The translations under genes were made by a program, and so were the position numbers. The notes beneath the pieces were generated by a model. That model was not told where the DNA came from. It made no database searches and was given only the letters and a program-made list of their open reading frames with translations. 64,000 bases of DNA from Microbacterium sp. Root53 (GTDB lineage Bacteria > Actinomycetota > Actinomycetes > Actinomycetales > Microbacteriaceae), in the NCBI RefSeq assembly GCF_001426925.1, contig NZ_LMFR01000021.1, forward strand, positions 43,589-107,588, given 5' to 3'. Shown one piece after another: positions 1-10,000 of the stretch. The number at the start of each line of letters is the position of its first letter. Within the stretch, counting starts at the first letter, position 1.

Positions 1-504
1 GGCGTCGCGCGCGAGGCCGTGCTCAACATCAAGGGCCTCGCGGCGGTCGTCACGATCGTCGTGTCGTTCGCCGCGGCACGCCTCTCCGACCGGATCGGGC
101 GGCGCACGGTGCTGACGATCGGCGGCGTGCTGGGGGTGCTGTGGGCCTTCCCGGCGCTCGTGCTGCTGCACGACGGCACGGCATGGGGCTTCGCGATCGC
201 GGTGGTGGTCGGCAACGGTCTGATCCAGGGCATCCTCGCCGGCCCGATCGGCGCGTACATCTCGGAGCAGTTCCCGCCGGACGTGCGCTACACGGGCGCC
301 TCGCTCGCGTACCAGGGTGCGTCGACGCTCGGCGCCGGCTTCACACCCATGATCGCGACCGCCCTCATGGTCGTCGGCGGCATCGGGGCGGTCGCCGGGT
401 TCTGGATCGTCGTCCTGGTGCTCGGACTGATCGCCGTGCGGCTCTCGCGTGAGGGCGCCGTGCTGACGCCGCGGGCCGGAAAGCGCCGAGCGGCGCGCGC
501 CTGA
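1..504 (+). CDS. MHS-family MFS transporter, C-terminal part
   Basis: The reading frame is open from the first base, so only the C-terminal ~167 residues of an inner-membrane transporter are present. Hydrophobic helices alternate with an RLSDRIGRRT loop, the MFS signature between helices. The stretch GPIGAYISEQFPPDVRYTG followed by SLAYQGASTLGAGFTP is typical of the metabolite:H+ symporter (MHS; ProP/ShiA/KgtP-like) subgroup. MHS proteins import organic acids or osmolytes by proton symport; the substrate cannot be told from this fragment. It ends in a basic tail (KRRAARA) and TGA. The first in-window GTG is internal, not a start. Confidence 0.85.
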   Translation, partial: GVAREAVLNIKGLAAVVTIVVSFAAARLSDRIGRRTVLTIGGVLGVLWAFPALVLLHDGTAWGFAIAVVVGNGLIQGILAGPIGAYISEQFPPDVRYTGASLAYQGASTLGAGFTPMIATALMVVGGIGAVAGFWIVVLVLGLIAVRLSREGAVLTPRAGKRRAARA

Positions 505-569
505 GCGATTCCGCAACATCTCGTCACGGGGCTGGGTGATGCGGGCATCCGGACGTACCGTGGGGTCAT

Positions 570-642
570 CGCGGCGATCCGGGTGGTCCCGGGCCCCGGC
601 TCATACCCGGCGGCGTTGCGGGTTCGACTCCCGTCGCCGCGT
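570..642 (+). tRNA. tRNA-like gene, CAU anticodon, non-canonical D arm
   Basis: A 73-nt cloverleaf can be drawn. Acceptor stem CGCGGCG (570-576) pairs perfectly with CGCCGCG (635-641). The T arm GCGGG-TTCGACT-CCCGT (618-634) is canonical and abuts the acceptor. The anticodon loop CT-CAT-AC (600-606) has U33 and anticodon CAU, on a stem with 4 of 5 pairs (595/611 is C-C). The D arm is abnormal: CCGGG/CCCGG (579-583/588-592) closes a 4-nt loop TGGT, U8 is absent and the variable loop is 6 nt. CCA is not encoded. The initiator-type GGG/CCC anticodon pairs and the C1xA72 mismatch are missing. It could be a divergent elongator Met or Ile2 tRNA, or a decayed or repurposed tRNA. Confidence 0.5.
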
Positions 643-648
643 CTGATC

Positions 649-668
649 GGGCGGCGCATCGCCCTTCT
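649..668 (+). terminator. weak hairpin after the tRNA-like gene
   Basis: GGGCG (649-653) pairs with CGCCC (660-664) around a 6-nt loop and is followed by TTCT. It is short and weak, but sits 6 nt past the tRNA-like 3' end, where a terminator would be expected. Confidence 0.3.
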
Positions 669-689
669 GACGTGCCGTCCTTCCGGCCG

Positions 690-1826
690 TCAGACCGCCA
701 CGTCCTCCTCGGCCCAGCCCTCGTCGAGGTAGCGCACGAGGCCCGCGACGGCTTCGCGGCCGGCCCGGTTGGCGCCCACGGTCGACTGAGACGGACCGAA
801 GCCGATCAGGTGGACGCGCGGCTCGCCGCGCACCTGCGTGCCGCGCATCGTGATGCCGCCCAGCTCGTTGCGCAGGTACAGCGGGTCGAGGTGGCGCAGG
901 TCGGCCTTGAAACCCGTGGCCCACAGGATCGCGTCGAGCGGCGTGAACGAGCCGTCGGCCTCCCGCACGCCCTCGGGCTCGATCCGCGTGAACATCGGGC
1001 GGCGCACGAGGGCGCCGCGCGCCTGGGCCGCGCGCGCGTACCGCGACCAGCCGAGCCCGGTGTAGCCGACGACGCTCCCGGTGGGCCGGCCCGCCTCCAC
1101 ATCGGCGATGACCTTGTCGATCGTGCTCCGACCCGTGGTCTCGGGGTCGAACTCGCCCTCGATGAAGACCGGCTCGCGGCGCGTGTACCAGAAGGTGTCG
1201 GCGACGCGGGAGATCTCCTCGAGCTGCTGGATGGCCGAGATCCCGCCGCCCACGATCGCGACCCGCTTTCCCGCGAAGTGCTCCAGCGCGCCGTAGTCAC
1301 GCGTGTGGAGCTGTCGGCCGCGGAACGTCTCCTTGCCGGGGTAGGAGGGCAGCACAGGGTTGTTCCACGTGCCGGTCGCGTTGACGAGCGCGCGGGCGGT
1401 CCACGTGCCGTGGTCGGTGCGCACGATCAGGTCGCCGGTCTCGTCGTCGTCCGCGTAGTCCACGCTGTCGACCCGCACGGGGCGGAGGATCGGGAACGCG
1501 TAGCGGTCCTCGAACTCCGCGAAGTAGCGCGGCACGGCCGTGCGGCTGGGCTCGTCGGCGTCCATGGCCGGCTGCGGCAGACCCGGCAGGTCGAAGATCC
1601 GGTTCAGGTTCGCCACGTGCAGCGACTCCCAGCGGTGCTGCCAGGCCCCGCCGGGCGCTGGGTTCGCGTCCAGCACGACGTATGTGCGCTCGCCGCCCGG
1701 GCGCTCGAGCGCGCTCTGGAAGCCCTGGCGGCGCAGGTGGTACGCGGCCGACAGCCCCGCCTGGCCCGCGCCGATCACGACGACGGTCGCCCGGCGGTCG
1801 GCGGGCATGCGGAGGGCGTCGGTCAC
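690..1826 (-). CDS. flavin-containing monooxygenase-like NAD(P)/FAD oxidoreductase
   Basis: About 378 residues. An N-terminal FAD-binding GAGQAG (res. ~19-24) is followed by the monooxygenase fingerprint FxGxxxHxxxY (FRGRQLHTRDY, ~168-178) and a second, NADP-binding Rossmann motif VGGGISA (~192-198); WATGF occurs near the end. This is the class B flavoprotein monooxygenase/FMO-like layout, implying NADPH-dependent oxygenation of an unknown organic substrate in the cytosol. The GTG at 1826 is chosen because GGGGA lies just upstream; ATGs at 1808 and 1859 are alternatives. It is the last gene of a leftward operon, 38 bp after the DUF72 gene. The operon context does not reveal its substrate. Confidence 0.82.
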   Translation of the reverse strand: MTDALRMPADRRATVVVIGAGQAGLSAAYHLRRQGFQSALERPGGERTYVVLDANPAPGGAWQHRWESLHVANLNRIFDLPGLPQPAMDADEPSRTAVPRYFAEFEDRYAFPILRPVRVDSVDYADDDETGDLIVRTDHGTWTARALVNATGTWNNPVLPSYPGKETFRGRQLHTRDYGALEHFAGKRVAIVGGGISAIQQLEEISRVADTFWYTRREPVFIEGEFDPETTGRSTIDKVIADVEAGRPTGSVVGYTGLGWSRYARAAQARGALVRRPMFTRIEPEGVREADGSFTPLDAILWATGFKADLRHLDPLYLRNELGGITMRGTQVRGEPRVHLIGFGPSQSTVGANRAGREAVAGLVRYLDEGWAEEDVAV

Positions 1827-1864
1827 GTCCCCATTCAACCGAATGGACCGGGCGCGCATTCCCC

Positions 1865-2725
1865 TCAGCCGGCCGGCACCGCCGCGAGCCGGGCCTCGAG
1901 CGCGACGGCGTCGTGCGGCGCGAACCCGCGGCCGTCGTTGTCGAAGTACACGTAGACGTCGCGCGGAACGCCGTCGGGACACCCTGTGCCGTCCGCCCAT
2001 GCGCGCACGCGCGCAGCCCATTCGTCGAGCTCCTCCGCGGTGTACCCGCTCATGTAGAGCTCCTGCGAGCCGTGCAGCCGGACGTACACGTGATCGGACG
2101 TGACGGCGTCGAACATCGGGAACTTCTGCGCGCTGTCGGCGACCACGAGGGCCACGTCGCGCTCCCGGAGCATCTCGGTGAACGCCGGATCCGCGAAGCT
2201 CTCCGAACGGGGCTCGATGGCGTGCCGCAGCGGGCGGTCCTCGTCGATCTCCAGCCACGTGCGCCCCGTGAGCCGGCTGTCGTGCCCGCGCGCGATCTCG
2301 AGCGCGGCGGCTGTCGTGCGCGGCAGCGAGGCCAGGAACGCGTCGAGCGTGTCGGGTTCGAACGGATGGCGCGCCGGCAGCTGCCAGAGGATGGGCCCCA
2401 GCTTCGGTCCGAGCGCGAGCGGCCCCGAAGCGAAGAAGTTCGACAGGGCGGTGCCGGCGCTGCGCAGGCGGAGCATGTGCGTGATGTAGCGCGGTCCCTT
2501 GACCGCGAACACGAAACCGCCCGGCACGCTGTCGCGCCACCGGACGTAGCTCTCGGGGCGCTGCAGCGAGTAGAAGGAGCCGTTGATCTCGGCGCTCGAC
2601 ATGCGCTCGCCGATGTACTCGAGCTCGCGCCGCTGCACCAGGCCGCGCGGGTAGAAGTCTCCGCGCCAGCTGGGGTAGCGCCAGCCGGAGACCCCCACCC
2701 GCACGAGACCCGGTGCGGTGGTCAT
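1865..2725 (-). CDS. DUF72 family protein
   Basis: 286 residues with the DUF72 (YecE-like) pattern: VRVGVSGWRYPSWRGDFYP at the start, then IGERMSSAEINGSFYSLQ, FAVKGPRYITH, LWQLP and a C-terminal YVYFDND. The family adopts a TIM-barrel-like fold, is common in bacteria and has no established biochemical role. Its ATG overlaps the TGA of the upstream baeRF-like gene (ATGA), indicating translational coupling. Confidence 0.85.
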   Translation of the reverse strand: MTTAPGLVRVGVSGWRYPSWRGDFYPRGLVQRRELEYIGERMSSAEINGSFYSLQRPESYVRWRDSVPGGFVFAVKGPRYITHMLRLRSAGTALSNFFASGPLALGPKLGPILWQLPARHPFEPDTLDAFLASLPRTTAAALEIARGHDSRLTGRTWLEIDEDRPLRHAIEPRSESFADPAFTEMLRERDVALVVADSAQKFPMFDAVTSDHVYVRLHGSQELYMSGYTAEELDEWAARVRAWADGTGCPDGVPRDVYVYFDNDGRGFAPHDAVALEARLAAVPAG

Positions 2726-3864
2726 CCGCCGTCCGCCCACCTCAGCGACGCGAGCGGCTCGGCCGGCGGGCGCCCGTCCCGGGGCTCGCCATCGGGCAGG
2801 TCGTCCTCGATCACGAGCACGCGCGCGCCGCTCAGCACGGCCGCGCGGGCCAGCGCCTCGGCGGCCTGCACGGGGCCGAGCGAGCCGGCCGCGAGCTCGT
2901 CGCCGCGCTGTCGCGCGATCCACGGCTGCGTGTCGAGTGCGACCAGGGTCTCGTCGGAGTCGGCGAGACGCGCATCCAGCAGCAGCGTGTCCACGCGCGC
3001 CTGCTGCAGCGCCGCGACGACGTCGCCGAAGCCGCGCGCTCCCGACGCGCCGTGACCGGCGGCCGCGCGGTCGCGGGCCTCGGCGATCTCGGCGTCGATG
3101 CCCGCCTGCACGGCGCGCGAGACGGCGTCGTCGAGCGCGCCGTCGTCGGAGCCCTCCGCCTTGGTGTGCGCGTCGACCTCGAGGACGAGCCCCCGCGACG
3201 CGAGCGCGAGGCGCTCGAGCAGCAGCTGTCGCGCTCGCACGTCGCCTGCGACGACCACGAACCGCGGCCGCCGCTCGCGCACCAGCCGGTCGACCGCCTC
3301 GGCCACCTCGGCCTGGTTGTGCTCCCAGATGTCCTCGGAGTGGTTCTGGTATCTGCGGTGCGACCATCCGCCGGCCTGCACCTTGTTGAGGCTGTCGGTG
3401 CGGCCCTCGATCTCGGTCGTCTCGGTGTCGCGCGCGCCGCGCTGCGCCTGGCACAGGCTGAGCCGGGCGCCCTCGCGCGCGGTCTCGACGACCAGATACG
3501 GGACGACGCCCGCGCGATGCCGCAGGAGCGGCAGGATGCGGGGGAGCGGCCCGTGCTCCAGCACCTCGCCCCCGCGCCGGGCGCCGACGAAGGACTCGTC
3601 CAGGACCGCGCGGCCGCCGCGGACGAGCAGCACGCGCGTGGACGGGCTCGGCAGGCCGTCGCCCTCGTCGAGCGCCTCTGCGACGGCGCGGACGTCGTCG
3701 CCCGGCGCTCCGAGGTCGCCCAGCGTGTCGGTCACCGCGCGGCGCCGAGCCAGCTCCTCGGCCTGGGGACGCCCGCCGCGGCCGTCGACGACCACGGTCG
3801 TCCACGGCCCGGGCTCGGCGAGCAGGTCGGCCAGATCGGCGGTCTTCACGCCGGTGTCACTCAT
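2722..3864 (-). CDS. Rv2629-like / baeRF (eRF1-like) family protein
   Basis: 380 residues. The central DTETTEIEGRTDSLNKVQAGG, the following WSHRRYQNHSEDIWEHNQAEVAE block and a later LVLEVDAHT match the actinobacterial Rv2629-type family, related to archaeal/eukaryotic release factor 1 and Vms1/ANKZF1 peptidyl-tRNA hydrolases. A role in rescue or hibernation of stalled ribosomes is plausible from the family but not shown here. Start ATG at 3864 has GAGGAGGG 8 nt upstream and overlaps the end of the preceding acidic-protein gene by 8 bp. A stop-start overlap also links it to the DUF72 gene. Confidence 0.72.
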   Translation of the reverse strand: MSDTGVKTADLADLLAEPGPWTTVVVDGRGGRPQAEELARRRAVTDTLGDLGAPGDDVRAVAEALDEGDGLPSPSTRVLLVRGGRAVLDESFVGARRGGEVLEHGPLPRILPLLRHRAGVVPYLVVETAREGARLSLCQAQRGARDTETTEIEGRTDSLNKVQAGGWSHRRYQNHSEDIWEHNQAEVAEAVDRLVRERRPRFVVVAGDVRARQLLLERLALASRGLVLEVDAHTKAEGSDDGALDDAVSRAVQAGIDAEIAEARDRAAAGHGASGARGFGDVVAALQQARVDTLLLDARLADSDETLVALDTQPWIARQRGDELAAGSLGPVQAAEALARAAVLSGARVLVIEDDLPDGEPRDGRPPAEPLASLRWADGG

Positions 3865-4204
3865 CCGCGCCGCCCTCCTCGACCCCGCGGTCGTCGAGAA
3901 GATCCTCGGGCGCGTCCTCCTCCGAGGCGCCGCGCCGCGGCGGCTCGACGTCGTCGGCGACCGGTGCGTCCCCCACCGGCGCCTGCTCGAGCGCGCCGTC
4001 CTCGGTCTCCGCGCCGGGCGCGGTCTCGTGCCGGAACGCCCGACCGACGTCCGGCGCATCCGTGTCATCGGTCAGCGGCTCGGTCTCGCGGAACGGCTCG
4101 GCGTGCGGGGCGCCGTGTCCCTGCACCATGCCGCGCGATTCCTGCGCCAGCTGCTCGTCCGTTCGGGGACCGTGCGTGGTGTTGCCTCGCTCGGAATCGG
4201 TCAT
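3857..4204 (-). CDS. small acidic hypothetical protein
   Basis: 115 residues, starting MTDSERGNTTHGPRTDEQL and very rich in Asp, Glu, Gly and Pro, with almost no hydrophobic segments; probably intrinsically disordered. No family is recognised. A clean AAGGGAG ribosome site lies 7 nt before the ATG. It is the first gene of the leftward operon with the baeRF-like, DUF72 and monooxygenase genes, so its promoter should lie between 4205 and 4361, diverging from aminopeptidase N. Confidence 0.6.
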   Translation of the reverse strand: MTDSERGNTTHGPRTDEQLAQESRGMVQGHGAPHAEPFRETEPLTDDTDAPDVGRAFRHETAPGAETEDGALEQAPVGDAPVADDVEPPRRGASEEDAPEDLLDDRGVEEGGADE

Positions 4205-4361
4205 GATCGTGCTCCCTTCCGGATCGGTGTGCTCCCGACCGTAGGTCGCCGGCGCATCCTGCCGAACGGGGTTGACGATGCCCCACTGCGGCGGTACGGC
4301 CGGCGATCCGCGGCCGTGCCGGTGAACCGGACACTCGTCCCCGACGTGGAACGATGGACGG

Positions 4362-6863
<2,502 letters not shown>

Positions 6864-6914
6864 GCGGAGACGAAACGGAGGCGAAACGACGGAAGCCGCC
6901 ACCGCCATCCGTTC

Positions 6915-6928
6915 TGTAAGCGCTTGCA
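6915..6928. promoter_or_regulatory. LacI-family operator, distal copy
   Basis: TGTAAGCGCTTGCA differs by one base from the perfect palindrome 86 bp downstream. The AAGCGCTT-type core with a central CG is typical of LacI/GalR-family (MalR-like) operators in actinobacteria. Two sites on one side of the starch-enzyme promoter would allow cooperative binding or looping. Confidence 0.7.
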
Positions 6929-7000
6929 CTCCCGTCGCTCACCGATGCTCCCGCTGTGCGGGCCATCGCTGTAACGCGCGATCAGTCCGGATGTAACGCG

Positions 7001-7014
7001 TGCAAGCGCTTGCA
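7001..7014. promoter_or_regulatory. LacI-family operator overlapping the amylase-pullulanase promoter
   Basis: TGCAAGCGCTTGCA is a perfect 14-bp palindrome. Its last five bases are the first five of the proposed -35 hexamer, so a bound repressor should block RNA polymerase. The regulator gene is not in the window. Confidence 0.75.
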
Positions 7015-7039
7015 GATCCAGCGTGCGCGTTGCTACGGT
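7010..7039 (+). promoter_or_regulatory. putative promoter of the amylase-pullulanase gene
   Basis: TTGCAG (7010-7015) and TACGGT (7034-7039) are separated by 18 bp, a good fit to actinobacterial housekeeping promoters. Transcription would start near 7046, leaving a short leader of about 40 nt. Confidence 0.5.
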
Positions 7040-7086
7040 CGCGGGGACGCCCCGCGTCGCCGTTCCCGTGCATCGATGGAGATGAC

Positions 7087-10000
7087 TTGTCGAAGACGAC
7101 CCGCGCGCACCGCCGCGCCCTCGCCCTGCTGACCATCCCGGCCCTCGCGCTGTCGGGCGCCGCGGTCACGTCGCTCCCGGCCGCGGCCGCCGAGCGATCC
7201 GTCGCGCTCGTGGGCAGCCTGCAGTCCGAGCTCGGCTGCACCGAGGACTGGCAGCCCGCCTGCGCCGACACCGAGCTGCTGCCCACGGGGACCGAGGGGG
7301 TGTACGCCGCCGAGTTCGCCGTGCCGGCCGGATCGTACGAGTACAAGGTCGCCCTGAACGACACGTGGGACGAGTCCTACGGCCTCGACGGCGGCGGCGA
7401 CAACATCCCGCTCACCGTGGCGGGCCCGGCGAGCCTGAGGTTCGTGTTCGACGACAACCGCAAGCGGGTGGGCGTCGAGGTGACGGGCCTTCCCGGCGAG
7501 TACACGGACGCCGACGCCGCGCTCGCGGCCGCCCCCGTGCGTCAGCCGGGCGGAGACGAGCGCTTCTACTTCGTCATGACCGACCGGTTCGCGAACGGCG
7601 ACACCGCGAACGACACGGGCGGGATCGAGGGCGACCGCTTCGCGCACGGCTTCGACCCGACCGACAAGGGCTTCTACCAGGGCGGCGACATCGCGGGCCT
7701 GCGGTCGAAGCTCGACTACATCGAGGGTCTCGGCACGACCGCGATCTGGCTCACGCCGAGCTTCGCCAACCGCCCCGTGCAGGGGACCGGCGCGAACGCG
7801 AGCGCCGGCTACCACGGCTACTGGATCACCGACTTCACGCGGATCGACCCGCACCTCGGCACGAACGAGGAGCTCGCCACGCTGATCGACGAGGCGCACG
7901 CGCGCGGCATCAAGGTGTACTTCGACATCATCACCAACCACACCGCCGACGTGATCGACTACGCCGAGGCGCAGTACTCGTACGTCGACCAGGCGACGAG
8001 CCCGTACACCGACGCCGACGGCAACGTGTTCGACCCCGCCGACTACGCGGGCGGCGACACGTTCCCCGCGATGGACGCGGCCACCTCCTTCCCGTACACG
8101 CCGGTCGTGACGGACGCCGAGGCCAAGACCCCGGCGTGGCTCAACGACCCGACGCTGTACCACAACCGCGGCAACTCGACCTGGAGCGGCGAGTCCGTCA
8201 CCTACGGCGACTTCGACGGCCTCGACGACCTGATGACCGAGCACCCCACCGTCGTGAACGGCTTCGTCAACGTCTACCAGGACTGGATCGACCTCGGCAT
8301 CGACGGCTTCCGGATCGACACCGTCAAGCACGTGAACTTCGAGTTCTGGGAGCGCTGGACCACCGAGGTCCTGGACTACGCGCATGCGCAGGGCAAGAGC
8401 GACTTCTTCATGTTCGGCGAGGTGTACGACGCCGACCCGGTCAAGCTGTCGCCCTACGTGCGCGACACCGACATGAACTCGGTCCTGGACTTCGCGTTCC
8501 AGTCGTCGGCCGTCGGATTCGCCGGCGGCAACTCCGCCAAGGGGCTGCAGGGTCTCTTCGCCGGGGATGACCGCTACACGACGCCGGACTCGTCGGCCCA
8601 CGCGCTGCCGACGTTCCTCGGCAACCACGACATGGGCCGCGTCGGCCACTTCCTGCTGAACACGGGCGAAGCGCTCGAGCGCGACGAGCTCGCTCACGAG
8701 CTGATGTTCCTCACGCGTGGTCAGCCCGTCGTCTACTACGGCGACGAGCAGGGCTTCGCGGGCCTGGGCGGTGACAAATCCGCCCGCCAGACGCTGTTCG
8801 CGAGCCAGGTCGCCGAGTACGCGGACCAGCCCCTCGTCACGGGCGAGAACGCCGGGTCGGTCGACCGCTACGACACCGCCGCACCGCTCTACGGTCACAT
8901 CTCGGCGCTCGCGGCGCTGCGCGACGAGCACAGGGCGCTCGCCACCGGCGCGCAGATCGAGCGTCACGCCGACAGCGGCGCGGGCGTCTACGCGTTCTCG
9001 CGCGTGGACCGCGACGAGAAGGTCGAGTACCTGGTGGCGGTGAACAACGCCGAGGAGGCGCGCGAGGTCACGCTGACGACGCTCACGGCCGACGCCGCAT
9101 ACGCCCCGGTGTACGGCGCGGAGGCGGGCATCGCGAGCGACGCCGCGGCATCCGCGACCGTCACGGTGCCGGCCCTGAGCGCGGTCGTGTACCGCGCCGA
9201 CCGCGCCGTCACGGCCGACGCTGCGGCCCCCGCGGTCGCCGTCGCGGTGCCGGCGGCCGGTGCCGGCCTCGAGGGCCAGGCCGCGGTGTCGGCGGACGTC
9301 GAGGGCGACCGCTGGATCGAGACGAGCTTCGCGTGGCGGGTCGCGGGGGAGAGCGAGTGGCGTCCGCTCGGCACCGCCGAGGACACCACGCCGCGCGTGT
9401 TCCACGACGTCGCCGGCCTGGCCCGCGGCACCCTGGTCGAGTACCGCGCCGTCGTGACCGACGCCGCGGGGAACCGCTCGGCCGCGTCGACGTACGCGTC
9501 GGTCGGCAACGCGGTCACGCTGGCCGAGACCGAGGAGCCCGAGAACCCGATCGAGATGGTGACGGTCCCCGGCAGCCACAACTCCGAGCTCGGCTGCGCC
9601 GGCGACTGGGACCCGGCGTGCGAGGCGGCGAAGCTCTCGCTGCGCGCCGACGGCGTGTACGAGGCGACCTTCGACCTGCCCGCGGGCGACTACGAGTACA
9701 AGATCGCGATCGACGGCAGCTGGGCCGTGAACTACGGCGTCGGCGGCGTGCGCGACGGGGCGAACTACGCGTTCACGCACGGCGGCGGCCCGATCACCTT
9801 CGTGTTCGACCCGCGCTCGAACGCCGCGCAGTCCACGGCCGAGGGCCCCATGGTCACCGTGCCGGGAAGCTTCCAGAGCGAGATCGGCTGCGCGGGCGAC
9901 TGGGCGCCGGACTGCCTGGCCTCGCTGCTGCTCGACGGCGACCGCGACGGCGTGTACGAGCTCACCACGGATGCGATCCCCGCGGGCTCGTACGAGGCCA

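Noticed and set aside
690..2540. 616-residue version of the monooxygenase extending over the DUF72 gene
   Set aside because: The extension is the out-of-frame reading of the DUF72 gene; FAD-binding Rossmann motifs lie within 30 residues of the N-terminus, matching starts near 1808-1859.
2722..4068. Longer N-terminal form of the baeRF-like protein starting at 4068
   Set aside because: The extra region is Arg/Thr-rich shadow of the acidic-protein gene; ATG 3864 has a strong ribosome site and the homologous start.
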